44,153 nucleotides of DNA from an uncultured Eubacteriales bacterium (GTDB taxonomy: Bacteria > Bacillota > Clostridia > Oscillospirales > Oscillospiraceae): NCBI GenBank assembly GCA_934572535.1, contig CAKTLJ010000015.1:1-44153 (forward strand). Reading direction: 5' to 3'. The position numbers and the translations under genes are program-made. This document shows positions 41,345 through 44,153 of this stretch, one piece after another. The notes beneath the pieces were generated by a model. The model did no database searches and was not told the origin of the DNA. It was given only the letters and a program-made list of their open reading frames with translations. The first letter of the stretch is position 1, and every line of letters starts with the position of its first letter.

Positions 41345-42745
41345 TCAAAAGCGGAAGTAGATGAAGGGATTGTAGACCGAGCTGACGATGAACTGGATGC
41401 AGACCAGGAGGAGCAGCCCGTAGAGGATGTCCTCTGCCAAGGCCCACAGGACGGGCTCCCGCTTCGGAAGCTTCCGGAACACCGGGAAGGAGAAGAGGAA
41501 GCAGAGGGGCAGGTAGAAAAGGCCCATGAGGACGCTGGAGCGGGCGTTGAGGACCTGGAGCAGGTCCGTCGGCTGCCAGACAAACATGGTGTGCAGGGCG
41601 TGGGAGAGGGCGGAAAAGTCCACCAGATTGAAGAGGACCCAGCCCAGGTTCACCACCAGGAAGGCGTAGAGCCACTGGACCACCGACGGGAGCCTTTCCA
41701 GAACGCGGCCCAGGACGAACTTCTCCAGGACCAGGAGGGCAGCGTAGTAGAATCCCCAGAGGATGAAGTTCCACTCGGCCCCGTGCCAGAACCCGGTGAG
41801 GCCCCAGACCACCAGGATGTTCCGGACCCACTTGGCCTTGCTCACCCGGCTGCCTCCCAGGGGGATGTAGACATAGTCCCGGAACCAGGAGGAGAGGGAA
41901 ATGTGCCAGCGGCGCCAGAACTCCGTGGCCGACCGGGAGAGGTAGGGATAGTTGAAGTTCTCAAGGAAGTGGAAGCCGAACATCCGGCCCAGGCCGATGG
42001 CCATGTCGCTGTAGCCCGAAAAGTCAAAGTAGATCTGCATGGTGTAGGCAAAGGCCGCCAGCCAGTACATGACGGTGCCGTAGACCTCCGGGTTGCCGGT
42101 GTAGACCATCTCGGCGATGACAGCGGCCTGGTTGGCCAGGATCGCCTTCTTGGCCAGGCCCAGGATGAACCGCTTGAAGCCAACGGTCACGTCCTCCCAG
42201 GACTCCTGCCGGTGGAGGATCTCGTCCTCAATGGTGCTGTAGCGAACGATGGGACCGGCGATGAGCTGGGGGAAGAAGCTGACATAGAGCAGCAGGTAGA
42301 AGGGGTTGCGCTGGATCTTCACCCGGCCGAAGTAGAGGTCGATGACGTAGGAGAGGATCTGGAAGGTGTAGAAGCTGATGCCGATGGGCAGGGCGATCTC
42401 CCGGATGGTCCGGTCGATGGAAAAGAGGCGGCTCAGGTTGTCCCAGAAGAAGTTGGTGTACTTGAAAAAGAGCAGGTTGCCCACCACCAAGAGGACCGTC
42501 AGAACAAAGACCAGCCGCTTGGCCGCCGGTCTGTCGCCCAGAGCTTCCATCCCCAGGCCGCCCAGGTAGGCCGCCGCTGTGGCGGCCAGCATCATCACCA
42601 GGTACTTCGGCTCCCCCCAGGCGTAGAAGAAGAGGGAGAGGACCAGGAGCAGGGCGTTGCGCCAGGTCCGGTTCTTACTCAGGTAGTATGGGATCACCGC
42701 CAGGGGCAGGAACAAATAGAGAAAGGTCAAGCTGCTGAATACCAC
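41345..42745 (-). CDS. MBOAT O-acyltransferase, AlgI-like
   Basis: A 466-residue membrane-bound acyltransferase with about 11-12 membrane segments that moves acetyl groups across the membrane for polysaccharide O-acetylation. The catalytic histidines are His281 in EFWRRWHISLSSWF and His321 in GFWHGAEWNF. The start is taken as a GTG at 42745: it gives the classic MVFSSLTFLYLFLP N-terminus and lies nine bases after GGAGG. An ATG 45 bases earlier would overlap the preceding gene. It follows the AlgJ-like gene by four bases. The target polymer is unknown. Confidence 0.9.
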   Translation of the reverse strand: MVFSSLTFLYLFLPLAVIPYYLSKNRTWRNALLLVLSLFFYAWGEPKYLVMMLAATAAAYLGGLGMEALGDRPAAKRLVFVLTVLLVVGNLLFFKYTNFFWDNLSRLFSIDRTIREIALPIGISFYTFQILSYVIDLYFGRVKIQRNPFYLLLYVSFFPQLIAGPIVRYSTIEDEILHRQESWEDVTVGFKRFILGLAKKAILANQAAVIAEMVYTGNPEVYGTVMYWLAAFAYTMQIYFDFSGYSDMAIGLGRMFGFHFLENFNYPYLSRSATEFWRRWHISLSSWFRDYVYIPLGGSRVSKAKWVRNILVVWGLTGFWHGAEWNFILWGFYYAALLVLEKFVLGRVLERLPSVVQWLYAFLVVNLGWVLFNLVDFSALSHALHTMFVWQPTDLLQVLNARSSVLMGLFYLPLCFLFSFPVFRKLPKREPVLWALAEDILYGLLLLVCIQFIVSSVYNPFIYFRF

Positions 42746-42749
42746 GGCG

Positions 42750-43940
42750 TCAAACCTCCGGATCAAAGGTGTCTTGAATGAAGTAATCAATGTTGCCTAT
42801 GAGCAGGACCTTGCTGATGCCGTGCTCCTGGGTATAGGCGGTCAGGTCAAAGGGCTTGCCCATGCTGTGCTCGTAATAGCGCAGGTCGATGGAGTAGAGC
42901 GCGTCGTAATGGCAGGCCAGGAGCTTCAGCACCGCGTTGTCGAAGGACTCACCAATGACCAGGATGCTGCCCCGGCCGGTCGTGCCGGTGGAGAGGATGG
43001 TCTCTCCGTTGTCCCCGCCGTAGTAGTCGCCATAGGACACCGGCTTTCCCGCCCGGCCCTCGAGATAGGCGCTCTGCTCCCCGTAATCCTCGGCGAGCTG
43101 GCCGTCTATGGTGACGGTCATGGCCGGGAAGTCATAGGGATAACCGTAGAAGGACTCGGTAAAGACCCCCTCCGCCGCCACGGTGGCGGCCTTCTTGCCG
43201 CTGAAGCTCTGGCTGACCAGGACGGCGTCCCCCGCGGGCTGGAGGGGTTGCTCCTGAATGCCCAGCAGCTCCACCAGCTGGTGATAGCCGCGGAGAGACC
43301 CTCTGTGATCCCAGTGGGCGTCAGTTTTATAGAAGTTCTCCGAAAACTGCTGAAAGCTATCGATGGTGTAGACCCCCATGCGTGCCTGGGGCAGCGCCAG
43401 ACCGGACAGGAGGTAGTCGGCAAGGCCGGTCTTCTCCCCCGTCTCAAAGTCCAGGTCCGAGTCCTTCTCGATATAATAGAGGGTGAAGTCCAGCTCCGGA
43501 TGGCGGGCAAAGGTCGCGTTGAGGGTGGCGATCTTTGCGTCCAGCTCGGCCTGGATCGAGCCCGCGTAGCGGGGCCAATAGGTCAGGCAGTCGTCCCCGA
43601 AGAGGCGCAGGCCGTTGAAGTCCACGTATCGGTCCCCGCCGATGCCGGCCAGCGCCCTGGTGGCGTCCAGGGCGGCCTTCTGGAAGGTGGAGGTGGCGCG
43701 GTTGTAGCGCGCCTTCATGGACTCGGCCAGGGGGATCTGGTCCATCAGGGCCGCCTCCACCCCCGCTTGGTAGCTCCCGTCCAGACAGGCCGCTGCCGTG
43801 AGGCTCGGCCACTGGTTGGCGTAGCGGTTTTCATACTCGTTGACGTCTTGCGGGAAGGCCGCCGCGCGGAGCAGCCCGGCGGCCAGAACGGCCATCCCGA
43901 CGCAGATAAACAGGATATGGATCTTTTTCATACTTTTCAT
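42750..43940 (-). CDS. AlgJ/AlgX-like DHHW-motif protein, O-acetylation partner
   Basis: A 396-residue exported or membrane-anchored protein with one N-terminal hydrophobic segment (HILFICVGMAVLAAGLLRAA). The domain is of the AlgJ/AlgX SGNH-like type: KTDAHWDHRG stands where DHHW proteins have TDxHW, and VIGESFDNA resembles the GDSF block. It probably transfers acetyl groups to an exported polysaccharide together with the AlgI-like gene that follows. Possible starts are ATG 43940 or 43931; the frame continues upstream through the tRNA genes, but those residues are not real. It lies just past the tRNA terminator; no clear promoter of its own was seen. Confidence 0.82.
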   Translation of the reverse strand: MKSMKKIHILFICVGMAVLAAGLLRAAAFPQDVNEYENRYANQWPSLTAAACLDGSYQAGVEAALMDQIPLAESMKARYNRATSTFQKAALDATRALAGIGGDRYVDFNGLRLFGDDCLTYWPRYAGSIQAELDAKIATLNATFARHPELDFTLYYIEKDSDLDFETGEKTGLADYLLSGLALPQARMGVYTIDSFQQFSENFYKTDAHWDHRGSLRGYHQLVELLGIQEQPLQPAGDAVLVSQSFSGKKAATVAAEGVFTESFYGYPYDFPAMTVTIDGQLAEDYGEQSAYLEGRAGKPVSYGDYYGGDNGETILSTGTTGRGSILVIGESFDNAVLKLLACHYDALYSIDLRYYEHSMGKPFDLTAYTQEHGISKVLLIGNIDYFIQDTFDPEV

Positions 43941-43966
43941 CCCAGGAAACAGAATACAGAATAAGG

Positions 43967-44000
43967 AAAAGCCCCGAACGCTTCTGCATTCGGGGCTTTT
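43967..44000 (-). terminator. Terminator of the tRNA-Gly/tRNA-Cys unit
   Basis: A perfect 12-base-pair hairpin AAAAGCCCCGAA (44000-43989 with 43978-43967), starting at the base after the tRNA-Cys CCA. Confidence 0.85.
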
Positions 44001-44074
<74 letters not shown>

Positions 44075-44077
44075 GTA

Positions 44078-44153
44078 TGGAGCGAGTGACGAGGCTCGAA
44101 CTCGCTACCTCCACCTTGGCAAGGTGGCGCTCTACCAGATGAGCTACACTCGC
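44078..44153 (-). tRNA. tRNA-Gly (anticodon GCC)
   Basis: A 76-base cloverleaf with CCA (44080-44078), acceptor stem GCGAGTG/CACTCGC and anticodon GCC in CTTGCCAAG. Its first base is the last base of the window, so any upstream tRNA or promoter is not visible. Confidence 0.95.

Noticed and set aside
42746..42790. An ATG start of the AlgI-like protein at 42790
   Set aside because: It overlaps the previous gene by 41 bases, and the family start MVFSSLTF with a GGAGG site is at the GTG at 42745.

Overview
The window (44,153 bases, GC-rich except at the far left) looks like chromosomal core sequence from a strictly anaerobic, high-GC member of the Clostridia, most like the Oscillospiraceae (Flavonifractor, Lawsonibacter or Intestinimonas type). 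That placement is an inference. It rests on Firmicute cell-division genes (SepF, a DivIVA-like protein), Firmicute housekeeping genes (ClpE-type ATPase, energy-coupling factor module next to truA, CsaB, an L-box riboswitch), and anaerobic enzymes (indolepyruvate:ferredoxin oxidoreductase, desulfoferrodoxin, the [FeFe]-hydrogenase maturase HydF). Most genes have a strong AGGAGG-type ribosome binding site, and many promoters have near-consensus sigma-70 boxes spaced by 17 bases. No rRNA, CRISPR array, prophage or intact insertion sequence was seen.

Layout. 1-1409: a truncated, less GC-rich AAA-ATPase-like gene of a mobile-type family, then tRNA-fMet and tRNA-Leu on the minus strand. 1533-2548: a barnase-type ribonuclease predicted to be a lipoprotein, its barstar-type inhibitor, and an unreported 37-codon gene. 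2584-5557: prfB, which lacks the usual programmed frameshift, and a sodium/solute symporter. 5570-5830: a palindrome-rich intergenic repeat. 5847-10283: a minus-strand operon of an AMP-forming acyl-CoA ligase, a YerC/TrpR-like regulator and iorA-iorB, for aryl-acid or aromatic amino acid metabolism. 10312-14619: murC, a P1-type peptidase and an M3 peptidase. 14677-19503: a phosphopantetheinyl transferase, an alkyladenine DNA glycosylase, a PcrA-type helicase and an NAD(P)HX epimerase.

19475-22714: a membrane-anchored foldase, tcdA, and a TauE/SafE permease split into two overlapping half-genes. 22732-24763: an NhaC-family transporter under a lysine riboswitch with an intrinsic terminator; it has an unusual predicted extracytoplasmic four-CxxC domain. 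24794-24962: a second, inverted and shorter copy of the intergenic repeat. 24965-28600: a DUF4330 protein, a one-chain glycosyltransferase-CsaB pyruvyltransferase fusion, and a DivIVA-like coiled-coil protein. 28650-37094: methyltransferase, ecfA1, ecfA2, ecfT, truA, DUF5711, cvpA, clpE. 37107-41337: a hotdog thioesterase, a small zincin, sepF, a Crp/Fnr regulator divergent from desulfoferrodoxin, and hydF. 41345-44153: an AlgI/AlgJ-type O-acetylation pair, then tRNA-Cys and tRNA-Gly, the latter filling the last 76 bases.

The points most worth following are the lysine-riboswitch transporter with the cysteine-rich N-terminal domain, the intergenic repeat present in two structural versions, the barnase/barstar locus with its small neighbour gene, the ligase-regulator-ior operon, and the GT4-CsaB fusion. 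I found no clearly new multi-gene system; most of the window is well-ordered core genome.
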